A stretch of 64,000 nucleotides of DNA from Pseudanabaena biceps (GCA_013361095.1 JAATWA010000001.1:3627001-3691000), one strand, 5' to 3'; numbered from the stretch's first letter, positions 1 through 7,731 are shown. Translations and numbers: made by a program. The notes: generated by a model not told the origin, from the sequence alone.

Positions 1-162
1 TTCTTTTTTGGTCAGTTTTTTGATGAAATGTGAATTGCTAAGACAATGCACTAAAGCCGCTTCAGCAACTTCACTGATGTTATTGATGTCATGCTCAACG
101 CTAAAGAGTCGGAGCTTTTTTTCGACCGATGGGGTCAAGCGAATCTGTACAGGGCTTTTCAT
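1..162 (-). CDS. Ribbon-helix-helix-like DNA-binding protein, partial at left edge
   Basis: Reading leftwards from an ATG at 162, the frame stays open for 54 codons to the window edge, so the gene is cut. The N-terminus MKSPVQIRLTPSVEKKLRLF followed by a SEVAEAAL helix fits the strand-helix-helix pattern of small ribbon-helix-helix regulators (CopG/ParG-type), which are usually 50-100 residues. It diverges from the HTH gene at 286, and its start codon touches the first of six palindromic sites (161-282), so it is likely autoregulated there. It could be an antitoxin, a plasmid-type partition protein or a phage regulator; the sequence does not decide between them. Confidence 0.6.
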   Translation of the reverse strand, partial: MKSPVQIRLTPSVEKKLRLFSVEHDINNISEVAEAALVHCLSNSHFIKKLTKKE

Positions 163-282
163 AAAACTATAGTTGCATGTCTAAAACTACAGTTGCGATC
201 ATACAACCATAGTTTTATAAATGCAACCATACTTTTGTCTTTTGCAACTATAGTTGTATTACTGTTTACAACCGTAGTTGCA
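161..282. promoter_or_regulatory. Array of six palindromic operator-like sites
   Basis: Six copies of a near-palindrome with core AACYATAGTT, often extended to GCAACTATAGTTGYA, have their shared AAC ending at 167, 187, 207, 227, 248 and 272. The spacing is 20, 20, 20, 21 and 24 bp, so about two helical turns apart and on one DNA face. The array fills the gap between the two divergent regulator genes. Possible roles are a cooperative operator, a partition centromere or replication iterons. Confidence 0.75.
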
Positions 283-285
283 AGC

Positions 286-639
286 ATGAACTTAGAAGCA
301 AGACAACGTTTAATAGATTTAATCAAGAAACTTCGAGGCGCTGAAAGCTATACAGCGTTTGGGAAGCGTTTTGAAGTTTCGTATATGGCTGTGTCCAAAT
401 GGGAAACTGGTCAATCGATTCCAGACAGAGAGCATTTAAGCAAAATAGGCAAGTTAGCTGGCTATAGTCTTGATGAGCTATTGGCTTATTTAGAGGGGAC
501 TGCACGGAAAAAATCAGACAAGATACCCTTGTCGCGGCTTATTACTGAGGCATCTCAGTTAAACATCAAGGAGACTACTGCTTTATACAGGGCTGTTAGT
601 GATAGGTTGGTTGCGATCGCGGAGAGTGCGGGAAGATGA
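286..639 (+). CDS. Cro/CI-type helix-turn-helix regulator
   Basis: I place the start at the ATG at 286, because the upstream in-frame stretch is the operator array and not protein-like. The 117-residue product has an N-terminal xre-type HTH: a helix with LIKKLRG, then YTAFGKRFEVSYMAVSKWETG (the SKWETG recognition-helix signature) and IPDREHLSKIGKLAGYSLDELLAYL. The C-terminal third is helical and unrecognised. It overlaps the next gene by 4 bp (ATGA), so the two are translationally coupled. It diverges from the ribbon-helix-helix gene over a shared operator array, an arrangement typical of phage or plasmid control circuits. Confidence 0.75.
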   Translation: MNLEARQRLIDLIKKLRGAESYTAFGKRFEVSYMAVSKWETGQSIPDREHLSKIGKLAGYSLDELLAYLEGTARKKSDKIPLSRLITEASQLNIKETTALYRAVSDRLVAIAESAGR

Positions 640-944
640 CGGAATTGAAAGACTTCGATCAACACAATGACATTTTCGAGATTACAGATCGAATACCTGA
701 ATGCCTGCAAGGGAAGCGCGTTCTTAGTGCTAATGATTTACTTCAAACTCTCAGGAGTGCGCTCGGCGCAAAAACGGGTTCATTCCTTGACTCTGGTGTG
801 CCTTGCAGGGTGATGGCAGCAGATAAGGCGGGTTGGCAGAAAGGAAGGATGGTAATCAAGCTGGAATTTGTTCCAGATCCACTTCCAGAACTTCAGGATA
901 AACAAATTGCGGATGAATTAAGCAGTATTAGAAATCAGTCTTAA
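636..944 (+). CDS. KGK-domain protein of unknown function
   Basis: This 102-residue protein starts inside the stop of the HTH gene. Its C-terminal half contains GWQKGRMVIKLEFVPDP, which matches my memory of the KGK domain, a cyanobacterial family whose function is unknown. The N-terminal half (DIFEITDRIPECLQGKRVLSAND) is unremarkable. There are no signal peptides or membrane segments. KGK genes commonly occur in several copies in cyanobacteria; the coupling to a repressor-like gene suggests an accessory or mobile context. The family call rests on recall of the motif only. Confidence 0.55.
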   Translation: MTELKDFDQHNDIFEITDRIPECLQGKRVLSANDLLQTLRSALGAKTGSFLDSGVPCRVMAADKAGWQKGRMVIKLEFVPDPLPELQDKQIADELSSIRNQS

Positions 945-949
945 AAAAG

Positions 950-974
950 CCCCTTCAGAATGACCTGTAAGGGG
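950..974 (+). terminator. Weak stem-loop after the KGK gene
   Basis: CCCCTT and AAGGGG pair around a 13-base loop immediately after the stop codon of the KGK gene. No clear T-run follows, so the call as a terminator is weak. Confidence 0.35.
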
Positions 975-1067
975 ATTGAAATTAGCTCTAGGTATGTTTC
1001 CACCTTCAAATTACGGCTATTTTGTGCGGTTGTTAATATTCCGATCTGAATTGCCACACCAAACGAG

Positions 1068-1098
1068 AAAGGCAATCGCTAACTCAGCGATCGCCTTT
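1068..1098 (-). terminator. Inverted-HIP1 hairpin, copy 1
   Basis: AAAGGCAATCGCT pairs with AGCGATCGCCTTT (13-base arms, one mismatch, 5-base loop) just downstream of the minus-strand gene ending at 1104. It is the first of four hairpins built from paired HIP1 octamers in this phage-like module. Read leftwards it ends in T residues. Confidence 0.6.
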
Positions 1099-1103
1099 AT
1101 TAT

Positions 1104-1361
1104 TTATTGATTTTGCAAAAACTCTTTACCTTTATCGGTAATCTGCCAATAAGTGTCTTCGGGTCTATCTATAAGTTGAAAGTCCATAACTACCAAACGC
1201 CTGTTTTTTAAGTCGAGCAAGTGCCGATAAACCTCGCCAATGCCTTTTGTGTAGTCATATCCAGCACATTTGCAAACATAGTTAATATGCTTTTTTGATC
1301 CCTCTTTCCAATTCAGCAGATCTAAAATCTTGCCATGAGTAGCGGTTAGTTTTTTAGCCAT
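1104..1361 (-). CDS. Small winged-helix-like protein
   Basis: This 85-residue protein starts MAKKLTATHGKILDLLNW and has the pattern of a winged-helix domain: helix (HGKILDLLN), helices around YTKGIGEVYRHLLDLKNRRLV, and a wing ending YWQITDKGKEFLQNQ. The ITDKGKEFL ending is typical of PadR/MarR-type winged helices. It is the last gene of the leftward phage-like module and lies between HIP1 hairpins at 1068-1098 and 1373-1403. A regulatory role is inferred from fold only. Confidence 0.55.
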   Translation of the reverse strand: MAKKLTATHGKILDLLNWKEGSKKHINYVCKCAGYDYTKGIGEVYRHLLDLKNRRLVVMDFQLIDRPEDTYWQITDKGKEFLQNQ

Positions 1362-1372
1362 ACCAAATTATA

Positions 1373-1403
1373 AAAGGCGATCGCTGAGTTAGCGATCGCC
1401 TTT
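1373..1403 (-). terminator. Inverted-HIP1 hairpin, copy 2
   Basis: Perfect 13-base arms AAAGGCGATCGCT / AGCGATCGCCTTT around a 5-base loop. The stop codon of the gene ending at 1389 lies inside the hairpin, so the HIP1 sequence also encodes its last residues. Confidence 0.65.
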
Positions 1404-1574
1404 CTCGTTTGAAAAATAATTTATAGCCCATTGATAAAGCTCATCATCGCTCATTTTAGGCTTACTCAATCTTTGCTGAATAGCCTGTATTTCCTTCTCT
1501 TCACGCATCGAAAGTACGCCTTTACTCAGGAGGTAAGTGTGTCTTGCGCGTAATTTTTTCCTAGTTTTTCTCAT
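1389..1574 (-). CDS. Small basic hypothetical protein of the phage-like module
   Basis: This 61-residue protein begins MRKTRKKLRARHTYLL and is strongly basic at the N-terminus and helical throughout. It ends in KGDR, encoded by a HIP1 site that also forms the downstream hairpin. I do not recognise a family. Its position behind the lysis genes, its small size and its individual hairpin terminator fit a phage accessory gene. Confidence 0.5.
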   Translation of the reverse strand: MRKTRKKLRARHTYLLSKGVLSMREEKEIQAIQQRLSKPKMSDDELYQWAINYFSNEKGDR

Positions 1575-1586
1575 GCTGAAATTATA

Positions 1587-1619
1587 AAAGGCGATCGCTG
1601 TTTTTTAGCGATCGCCTTT
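1587..1619 (-). terminator. Inverted-HIP1 hairpin, copy 3
   Basis: Perfect 13-base arms AAAGGCGATCGCT / AGCGATCGCCTTT around a 7-base T-rich loop. It overlaps the end of the 43-codon gene at 1605. Confidence 0.6.
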
Positions 1620-1736
1620 ATTCTTTGGTGAAAACCTACACACTATTGCGTCAATCTTGGCGGCGATTTGAACCCCCAGAATAATAGCCACTAGGATCAC
1701 AGTTAGGTTTTCTTTTATTTGGTCTGCTTCTTTCAT
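1605..1736 (-). CDS. 43-residue single-span membrane peptide, possible holin
   Basis: Reading leftwards from the ATG at 1736 gives 43 codons. The product is MKEADQIKENL, then a hydrophobic span TVILVAIILGVQIAAKI, then a short tail with basic residues ending KGDR. It lies directly downstream of the GH19 endolysin and carries its own HIP1 hairpin, like its neighbours. Size, single transmembrane span and position would suit a small holin or antiholin, but no family is recognised and the upstream AAGAA is only a weak ribosome site. Confidence 0.45.
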   Translation of the reverse strand: MKEADQIKENLTVILVAIILGVQIAAKIDAIVCRFSPKNKGDR

Positions 1737-1747
1737 TTCTTAATAAT

Positions 1748-1778
1748 AAATGCGATCGCTAAATTAGCGATCGCATTT
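1748..1778 (-). terminator. Inverted-HIP1 hairpin, copy 4
   Basis: Perfect arms AAATGCGATCGCT / AGCGATCGCATTT around a 5-base loop, immediately downstream of the endolysin stop codon at 1780. Confidence 0.6.
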
Positions 1779-1779
1779 G

Positions 1780-2337
1780 TTATAGAACCGACAAAGCACG
1801 TTGTAAATAAGCCAGCCTTTCATCCAAACCGTTTTCGCCACCATTCACAATCCTAGTAATTTGAATACAAGTATCAGTAGAGCTAAGAGTCGGATCATCA
1901 GCGATCGCATTTAATTTATTCTTGTCCCAGAACCAAGCGGCGCTTAGCGCCGCGTATTGACCACTTGCCAGTTGTTTAGGGTTATCAACAAAATCAACAC
2001 CTAAAGCCTCGCCGCACTCTTGGTAATTTGCCCTGCCAGTAACTTGGATTAGTCCGCGCCCTTTGAATCTCGCGCCATCGCCTTCTTGGGTATTCCCTAA
2101 TTCTGTCCATCCCTCGTAATCACTTCCGTCCGCATACTCTTCATTGGTATTGAACCCATCACTCTCATGAGCAGTTTGAGCCAAAAAATGAGCCTTGCGT
2201 ATCCGTGAACTAATATCAAATTTTGCCATCGCATCATTCAAATATGGCAGCAAACTAACCAACCTATCAGTAGGACAATTAGGCGCGATCGCAAATAGCT
2301 GCTCAGCGCTTATCAATTCAGACTTAAGAGTTTCCAT
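1780..2337 (-). CDS. GH19 (chitinase-like) phage endolysin
   Basis: The 185-residue product (METLKSELISAEQLF start) cleaves peptidoglycan or chitin-like glycan. Family features are AHFLAQTAHESDGF with the catalytic Glu in HES, then TNEEYADG with the second Glu, RFKGRGLIQVTGRANY, and AAWFWDKNKLNAIAD, all typical of GH19 lysozymes in phage lysis cassettes. The start at 2337 is chosen because AAGGGGAAATAATA precedes that ATG, inside the end of the upstream gene (14-bp overlap). No signal peptide is seen, so export would need a holin, which the small membrane proteins on either side could supply. Confidence 0.88.
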   Translation of the reverse strand: METLKSELISAEQLFAIAPNCPTDRLVSLLPYLNDAMAKFDISSRIRKAHFLAQTAHESDGFNTNEEYADGSDYEGWTELGNTQEGDGARFKGRGLIQVTGRANYQECGEALGVDFVDNPKQLASGQYAALSAAWFWDKNKLNAIADDPTLSSTDTCIQITRIVNGGENGLDERLAYLQRALSVL

Positions 2338-2665
2338 TATTATTTCCCCTTGAATAAGTAAGCGCCATACGAACCTCAATCATCTCAGCTACAATCTGTC
2401 GATCAACCTCGGCACTACGGTCGATCGACATACGCAATTCCAATAGAATTGCTTGAATGGTATCGCGTTCCTCATTCACCCTAGTTAGCAAGTTTTGAAA
2501 AACAATATCAAATTGTTCACGCTCACGATCCAACCTTTCCTGCTGGTTTTCATTCTCTTTTCGTTGCTTCTCAATAGCAATTTTTATCATCTCAGTAGAA
2601 TAATTGCGGGCTAGTATACCCAGCCAGCCCATTCCACCAATAACACCCAAAGCAGTCAGATCCAC
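2324..2665 (-). CDS. Membrane-anchored coiled-coil protein next to the endolysin
   Basis: This 113-residue protein starts with a hydrophobic segment (LTALGVIGGMGWLGILA) and then has a long charged helix (IAIEKQRKENENQQERLDRE and on), predicted as a coiled coil. It ends in an Asn/Gly tail containing the ribosome site of the endolysin. The topology and its place immediately before a GH19 endolysin suggest a holin, spanin-like or membrane-anchoring lysis protein. No specific family is recognised. Confidence 0.5.
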   Translation of the reverse strand: MDLTALGVIGGMGWLGILARNYSTEMIKIAIEKQRKENENQQERLDREREQFDIVFQNLLTRVNEERDTIQAILLELRMSIDRSAEVDRQIVAEMIEVRMALTYSRGNNNGNS

Positions 2666-2689
2666 TCCCTTGCTCTCCCAAAAAAAAAC

Positions 2690-3070
2690 TTAATTGGCAA
2701 TGTAGCCATCAATCTGCAACGAAATTTCTTGAAAATAATAGGGAATTACAGCCCTAACCTTGTATGTAGTTAGAAAAACTGGCTTGGGAATAATCGCCGC
2801 CTTGTTTACAGGAGCTAATATTCTCGCTACTTCTACAGCTGGGTTAGGTTCGTCCACATAGAACTCAATCCATGCACCCAATCGCCATCGCGCTTTAGCA
2901 TCTTGATAATTGGCAGCAACCCGCAAATATGCATAATCCAGCGAATTAGGTAAAGTGATTGGCGCAATTGGCACATAAACCAAGGGGCTACCTGCTACAC
3001 CCTGCGCCACACTCACCTGATCATAGATTGATAGCCAATTAGCCTCATTAGCAAAGTCAGGCATCACCAA
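2690..3070 (-). CDS. Phage-module hypothetical protein (126 aa)
   Basis: The protein begins MVMPDFANEANW and is rich in beta-type segments (SPLVYVPIAPITLP, PVFLTTYKVRAVIPYYF). It has no signal peptide or membrane span. It overlaps the previous gene by 7 bp and is followed by the lysis genes, so it belongs to one leftward transcription unit. A structural or baseplate role is an inference from position alone. Confidence 0.5.
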   Translation of the reverse strand: MVMPDFANEANWLSIYDQVSVAQGVAGSPLVYVPIAPITLPNSLDYAYLRVAANYQDAKARWRLGAWIEFYVDEPNPAVEVARILAPVNKAAIIPKPVFLTTYKVRAVIPYYFQEISLQIDGYIAN

Positions 3071-3291
3071 TCCTCGCCATACTCATCACAATCATCCGCC
3101 CAGTCATCAATAGAAATTTCTTGCGCCCTAATCAGTTCACAAAGCTCATCTATTGGCATATTCCCAGATATAGCCTGAGATATTGCGCTAGAGCGCTGAA
3201 ACATAAGCTCCATCTCTAACGCAATATCAGCTTCAGACATATCCGCGAAGATCTGAGCAGGTAGTACCAAAGGTGACTGCCAAATGCTCAC
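3064..3291 (-). CDS. Small acidic phage-module protein (GTG start)
   Basis: I start this 75-residue protein at the GTG at 3291, since GGAG lies 8 bases upstream and everything earlier in the frame overlaps the 3296-3871 gene. The product VSIWQSPLVLPAQIFADMSE is followed by helical, strongly acidic sequence ending DDWADDCDEYGEDW. The stop overlaps the next start. The layout (5-bp gap before, overlap after) is that of compact phage tail genes, perhaps an assembly chaperone, but no family is recognised. Confidence 0.5.
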   Translation of the reverse strand: MSIWQSPLVLPAQIFADMSEADIALEMELMFQRSSAISQAISGNMPIDELCELIRAQEISIDDWADDCDEYGEDW

Positions 3292-3295
3292 AAGG

Positions 3296-3871
3296 TTACT
3301 CCAAAGGAACGTTGTATTCTTCGGAAGTAAACCAGATGCGTCCATAGCCGCCGGGAATCGCGTTGAAAGCTGCTTTTTGAGCGCCGGCAATCTCAGAAGC
3401 CTTAGCTCTTTGCGTTTCATTTGTAGCAGTGGAGCCACCAGTAGAAACGGGAGCCGTAAAGCTAGCCTGTGCCGCGCCCGCCGCCGCCGCGCCATACTTG
3501 ATATAACGCCGTCCAGAACCCTTAGCAACACCGACGGTTGGAGTGGTGACACCAACTAGTCCATGAACTTGCGCTGGCTTAAAAGCCCTTGGCTCTTTGA
3601 TCGCTGAGATTAAATTTTCGCCTTCCGCAACAATCAGCCCTAACGCTGATATAGTGCCAAATTTTAAAATAGCGTCTGCTGATGCCTGTAGCTCGATCAA
3701 AACGTTCGCACCCGCAATCTTGACAAGTGACGAGCGATAACCCACCAAAGTCTTGACGCGCTTGTCAACGGTTTGCTTCACTGGACGATCTGTGCGAGAC
3801 AGATAAGTATTCCTTTTTTGTGCGTATTCAAGCTCGCGTTGCAGCTTCCACACGGGAGAAACTCTACCCAT
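3296..3871 (-). CDS. Phage-module hypothetical protein (191 aa)
   Basis: The product begins MGRVSPVWKLQRELEYAQKR, has a positively charged first third, a central hydrophobic/helical part and a low-complexity Ala/Gly/Thr stretch (KYGAAAAGAAQASF), and ends GRIWFTSEEYNVPLE. No known domain is recognised. The stop is four bases from the GTG of the next gene, so they are cotranscribed. The Ala-rich part is GC-rich compared with neighbours. Confidence 0.5.
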   Translation of the reverse strand: MGRVSPVWKLQRELEYAQKRNTYLSRTDRPVKQTVDKRVKTLVGYRSSLVKIAGANVLIELQASADAILKFGTISALGLIVAEGENLISAIKEPRAFKPAQVHGLVGVTTPTVGVAKGSGRRYIKYGAAAAGAAQASFTAPVSTGGSTATNETQRAKASEIAGAQKAAFNAIPGGYGRIWFTSEEYNVPLE

Positions 3872-3977
3872 TAGATTTACACTGAATTAAAAAGATTTAC
3901 CCCTAAATAAAAGCACATAAATATACTCAAATTTTTAAGCGGGAACCCTATAGGGTACTGGAAAATTTTTGTCAATT

Positions 3978-4823
3978 TTAGTCATGTAGCAAAGATTTTT
4001 TATAGTGCTGAGTCTTGTCGTAAAGTACCACGGGCTTGGGTAAACCCTCGACATGCAAGAAGGCTGTACGAAAGCGAATTGTTGTAACGGGGCGAAGATG
4101 GAAAGCTCGGACAGACTTCCCTAAGATCGTCTTATTTGGCGGACTCGTGGGATAAGCGTCAGTCGCCTCTAAATTCTTTTTATAGTTTGCAAATTTCCAG
4201 TCAGGTGTGTGGTCTTGAATGGAAAGCACTTTTTCTACAATAAGCCTCCCAGCCGCCTCGTTCTGAACAAGTAACTGCATGTTATAACCACGCACTTGAT
4301 CGGCATAGGTAAACATGTCTTTACCTCTTGCCCAAGCTAGACCATTGCCCGATCCAAATATAGTTTTTATTTTGTTCGCATACTTAAGTGAATCTGCTTG
4401 ACTCAGTGTCGCCGTCGTCTCAGTCATCAGGCGAAATTTAATCTGCGACTCAACGGGCGTTACCCCGTCTCTAATGTCCCTAGCATTTTCCCTAAATTGC
4501 AAATGTATTTGTGGTTTATATCGCAGCCCTTCATTGACCGTGCTAATAGGAACGCTGTATACCTCAGGCAATCCAAATCCCTTAATCACAACATGATAGA
4601 GAATCAATCGGATCACTACCATCATCGCGCTGTCATTGTCCTGAATCAAGCAAGCTAGCTTCAGCGAACTACGCGGCGCTTTTAGGTCATTATCTACTTC
4701 AACATCAATAAACTCTGTCTGAACCTGTTGATTGTGAGCTAATCGCAAAGTGTCCTGTAGATGTTCCCAAGGAGAGAAATCAGCAGGCAAAGCAAGCGGC
4801 GCGGGTGGTGGAGTATCGGACAT
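3978..4823 (-). CDS. Phage-module hypothetical protein (281 aa)
   Basis: The protein starts with a Pro-rich leader (MSDTPPPAPLALPADFSPWE), followed by a mixed alpha/beta region with FIDVEVDNDLKAPRSSLKLA and several aromatic-rich strands. It has no signal peptide. It sits 3 bp after the 843-residue-frame gene, so is cotranscribed with it. I recognise no family; location suggests a tail or baseplate component. The gap after it (3872-3977) holds a 12-bp perfect palindrome ACCCTATAGGGT at 3945-3956 of unknown use. Confidence 0.5.
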   Translation of the reverse strand: MSDTPPPAPLALPADFSPWEHLQDTLRLAHNQQVQTEFIDVEVDNDLKAPRSSLKLACLIQDNDSAMMVVIRLILYHVVIKGFGLPEVYSVPISTVNEGLRYKPQIHLQFRENARDIRDGVTPVESQIKFRLMTETTATLSQADSLKYANKIKTIFGSGNGLAWARGKDMFTYADQVRGYNMQLLVQNEAAGRLIVEKVLSIQDHTPDWKFANYKKNLEATDAYPTSPPNKTILGKSVRAFHLRPVTTIRFRTAFLHVEGLPKPVVLYDKTQHYKKSLLHD

Positions 4824-4826
4824 ATT

Positions 4827-7331
4827 TTAATCGGGCTTAACCAAGTCTGTGGTTGAGAGTGGGGGCGATGGACTAGCTAGTTTCTTCGCGGCTGCGTCAG
4901 CAGTTGCCGCTTTATTCTCTATCCCTTTCTTAAGCGGACTGTCTTCTACTAACTTATCAAAAGCGGCTTTATCATCTTTAATCTGTTTAACAGTTTCCGT
5001 AATTCCGTAAGCATTAGAAGAGATAGAATTAAGATGCGAAGCGGCACTCTCTAAATTCTGTAATCTATCCATTAAAGAGTTAACTTGTGATGGAGATTCC
5101 GACTTATTAGGATAAGCAGATTCTGTCACAACTCCGTCCTTCTTTAATGCATTCATCAATTGTCCAACATTAGCCCCTGTAAGCTCTGCGGTCGCTTTCC
5201 CAGAATCATAGAGAGAACGAACTTGATAGAGAAGATTAGCACCTGATTGATAGATTTTGTTTGCTGATTTCCATGCAGTATCGAACTCGTTATATCTAGT
5301 TTCTCCCAAAATAGATTTCAATAAATCAGTAGTGGATTTATTGATAATTGCATTTATGTCTATTGGATTATCGCCGTCTTTAATTCCAAATACAGCCAAG
5401 CCTTGAGAGATAGTACTCTCCAAAGTCTGAAGCAAATTATTAGAGAGCATTTGAGCATTATGGATAACAGTTAGGAAGGTGAGAAAGTTGTAAATTTTAT
5501 CCAGCTTTGCAGCCTCTGAGACTTTTTCCAAGAAAGTCCTAATCCCGTCGAGCTTGCCCAAAACATTCCCAAAAAAGGTGGCGATCGTACTGGCTAAATT
5601 AGCGATCGCCGCCAGAATATTTCCCAACAAGCCAGCATTGGCAACAGTCTGATCCTTGATCGGGTTAGTGGCTTCAGTAGTCGCTTGTTTCACCCCCTCA
5701 AAACCACACTGATCGGGTTGCATCGCATCGCACACCCCTTGCTTAGCATTAGTTTGCTGTGCCTGTGGCGTGGTTTGATTATCAATTTTTGTAGACTTGT
5801 TAACCAGAAAGTCACTGCCAATTTTTAAGGCTGTGAGTCCAGCTAAAGCTAATCCAATCTTTTCAAGTATGTTCTGTGAATCTTGCGTATTCCCTTGCGT
5901 TGGTGTATTGGGCGTAGTTTGAGGTTTAGCAACCACAGGAGGGGTTAATGGGTTAGTTAGAGGGTTCTGATTCTGGCTAGGCTTAAGCGTAGGATCTGTA
6001 GGTGTAGTGGTAACAGGTACTCTAGGCTTACCAGTAGCATTGTCTATTTCTTTACCATAATCAGCAGGATTACTTACACCTGATACATAAGGTTTAGAAA
6101 CAAAAGATGGTGACTCAAAAGCAGGGCTAGCAAAAGCGGGTTTAGCACCACTATTAGGATTAGAAGCGGGGCTAGCATCTTTAGGACTGGTAGTTAATGG
6201 ATTAGTACCTTTATCACCTGTAGGAGTAGGTGCTACAGGGCTAGGAGTAGGAGCAAATGAAGGTTTTACAGGCTCTTTAAAAGGTCTATTGTCATAGTTA
6301 GGTTGAGACTTAATATCAGGTTGGAATTTTGGATAGACTGATGTACTGCCATCAGGATTAAAAGTAATAGTAGGGAAATAAGGATCATCACCTGTAGGGT
6401 TAGAGCTAACTTTAGGTGAATCTAATGGCGGTGCGTATGATGTGCCATAAATAGGCTCTGGCTGTCCATCAGTCCTAGCAATTCTAAATACTTCTATACT
6501 CGTTACTACACTATTCCTACCGTCTAAAGCTTGAAATGAGCTTTGTAATTCACCATTAATGTAATAACCGACAGTCTGAAAAGGATCTATAAAGCCAAAA
6601 GATACACCCCCAATTGGTGCTACTACTACTTTTGCTTGCGCTTGTAACTCTGCTTCTGTATAAGCTGGGTTATAGCCCTTGGAATATTGAACTTGACCAC
6701 CGCTAAAAGTAGCCTTAACCGTAACGTAATAACTTACTCCTGTAGTTCCTGTTAATTGAGTATTTTCGCTACTACCACCTGATGAACCACTACCCTTAGA
6801 ATTAGCAGGGTTAGCTGATTGCCTATCTTTTAATGCTTTGTCATACCTTTTGTTAGCATCATCTAAAGCTTTTTTATATCTAGGATCAGGCAATTGACCA
6901 TCTCTTTCTAACTCTCTCTTTAGTAAAGGTGCTAAAGCATTACCTAAAGCAGTGCCAGCAGCAGCTACAGGTATTTCAAGTAAAGCACCTACAACAGCAG
7001 GAATAGAAGCTTTAGCTAAAGGAGAACTTAAAGGAGAATTAGTAGGGCTAGCAGGTGTACTACTTGCAGAACTAGAAGCACTATTGCTAACAGGTGTTAA
7101 TGCCCCTGTAGTTGGTGTAGGACTGCCGCCATACTTAAGGGCTTTGATGGCATCACCTGACATTGGACTAGGTGAAGATACTTGAGGGTTAGAGCTTCGA
7201 GTAGTTCTATTAGTGTTTGTTAGCTCAGATATTCTGCTTAAATCAGGTCGCTGATCCAATGATTTAGGTATCTGAGACACTTTACCTGTACTTATTCCAG
7301 ACTGTTGAAGCAATTCTAATGTAGTAGGCAT
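4827..7331 (-). CDS. Large Pro/Ser-rich protein with helical C-terminal half, phage module
   Basis: I start at the ATG at 7331 (MPTTLELLQQSG), leaving an 834-residue protein. The first half is low complexity, rich in Pro, Ser, Thr and Asn, interrupted by a folded-looking segment around YYVTVKATFSGGQVQYSKGY. The second half is helical and partly hydrophobic (LEKIGLALAGLTALKIGSDF, NILAAIANLASTIATFFGNV), ending in an Ala/Lys-rich helix. The size and helical half could suit a tape-measure or tail-sheath-associated protein, but the linker-rich half is unusual and no family is recognised. Confidence 0.55.
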   Translation of the reverse strand: MPTTLELLQQSGISTGKVSQIPKSLDQRPDLSRISELTNTNRTTRSSNPQVSSPSPMSGDAIKALKYGGSPTPTTGALTPVSNSASSSASSTPASPTNSPLSSPLAKASIPAVVGALLEIPVAAAGTALGNALAPLLKRELERDGQLPDPRYKKALDDANKRYDKALKDRQSANPANSKGSGSSGGSSENTQLTGTTGVSYYVTVKATFSGGQVQYSKGYNPAYTEAELQAQAKVVVAPIGGVSFGFIDPFQTVGYYINGELQSSFQALDGRNSVVTSIEVFRIARTDGQPEPIYGTSYAPPLDSPKVSSNPTGDDPYFPTITFNPDGSTSVYPKFQPDIKSQPNYDNRPFKEPVKPSFAPTPSPVAPTPTGDKGTNPLTTSPKDASPASNPNSGAKPAFASPAFESPSFVSKPYVSGVSNPADYGKEIDNATGKPRVPVTTTPTDPTLKPSQNQNPLTNPLTPPVVAKPQTTPNTPTQGNTQDSQNILEKIGLALAGLTALKIGSDFLVNKSTKIDNQTTPQAQQTNAKQGVCDAMQPDQCGFEGVKQATTEATNPIKDQTVANAGLLGNILAAIANLASTIATFFGNVLGKLDGIRTFLEKVSEAAKLDKIYNFLTFLTVIHNAQMLSNNLLQTLESTISQGLAVFGIKDGDNPIDINAIINKSTTDLLKSILGETRYNEFDTAWKSANKIYQSGANLLYQVRSLYDSGKATAELTGANVGQLMNALKKDGVVTESAYPNKSESPSQVNSLMDRLQNLESAASHLNSISSNAYGITETVKQIKDDKAAFDKLVEDSPLKKGIENKAATADAAAKKLASPSPPLSTTDLVKPD

Positions 7332-7368
7332 AATCTTTTTTAAATACAGGTAAAGCAATCAAACAGAA

Positions 7369-7731
7369 TTAGAAATTAAAAGCACTGGTAGCAGCTTCAT
7401 TAGGCAATCTCTCAAACACTTGCTTATGCAACTTCTTGCCATCGGGAAACATTGCATAATCGCTGTTTAAAGGAATACGGGCGACAATTTCCAAGAATTT
7501 AACACCCTTGGATGTTTCCACAGTGTTTACACTTGCCATTGGTAAAACACCAACAATTCCACCAAAGTTAATTTCTTCTGATTCATTGCAGTTTGCATAA
7601 GCCAAACCAAAATAAGCCAAACCCTCAGCATGATTAGTAATAGCTTGTGTACCCTCGATTGGTACGGTATTGCCATTAGTAGGAATAGTGTTAGCAATCG
7701 CTGATGTGGTAGGAAAAACTACGTTAGCCAT
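7369..7731 (-). CDS. Phage-module hypothetical protein (120 aa)
   Basis: The protein begins MANVVFPTTSAIANTIPTNG and appears to be a small beta-rich protein with no signal peptide or membrane span (AYFGLAYANCNESEEINFGG, VKFLEIVARIPLN). It lies between the fibre-like gene and the large Pro/Ser-rich gene on the same strand. A virion component such as a tail tube is possible from size and position, but I recognise no family. Confidence 0.5.
   Translation of the reverse strand: MANVVFPTTSAIANTIPTNGNTVPIEGTQAITNHAEGLAYFGLAYANCNESEEINFGGIVGVLPMASVNTVETSKGVKFLEIVARIPLNSDYAMFPDGKKLHKQVFERLPNEAATSAFNF

Noticed and set aside
323-505. Open frame opposite the HTH gene
   Set aside because: It lies entirely inside the HTH coding region on the other strand and has no protein-like pattern.
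3284-3559. Plus-strand frame and the long upstream part of the minus-strand frame 3292-3555
   Set aside because: Arg/Leu-rich by-products of the Ala-rich gene at 3296-3871; the true small gene starts at the GTG at 3291.
3945-3956. Palindrome ACCCTATAGGGT
   Set aside because: Too short and isolated to call an operator or terminator.
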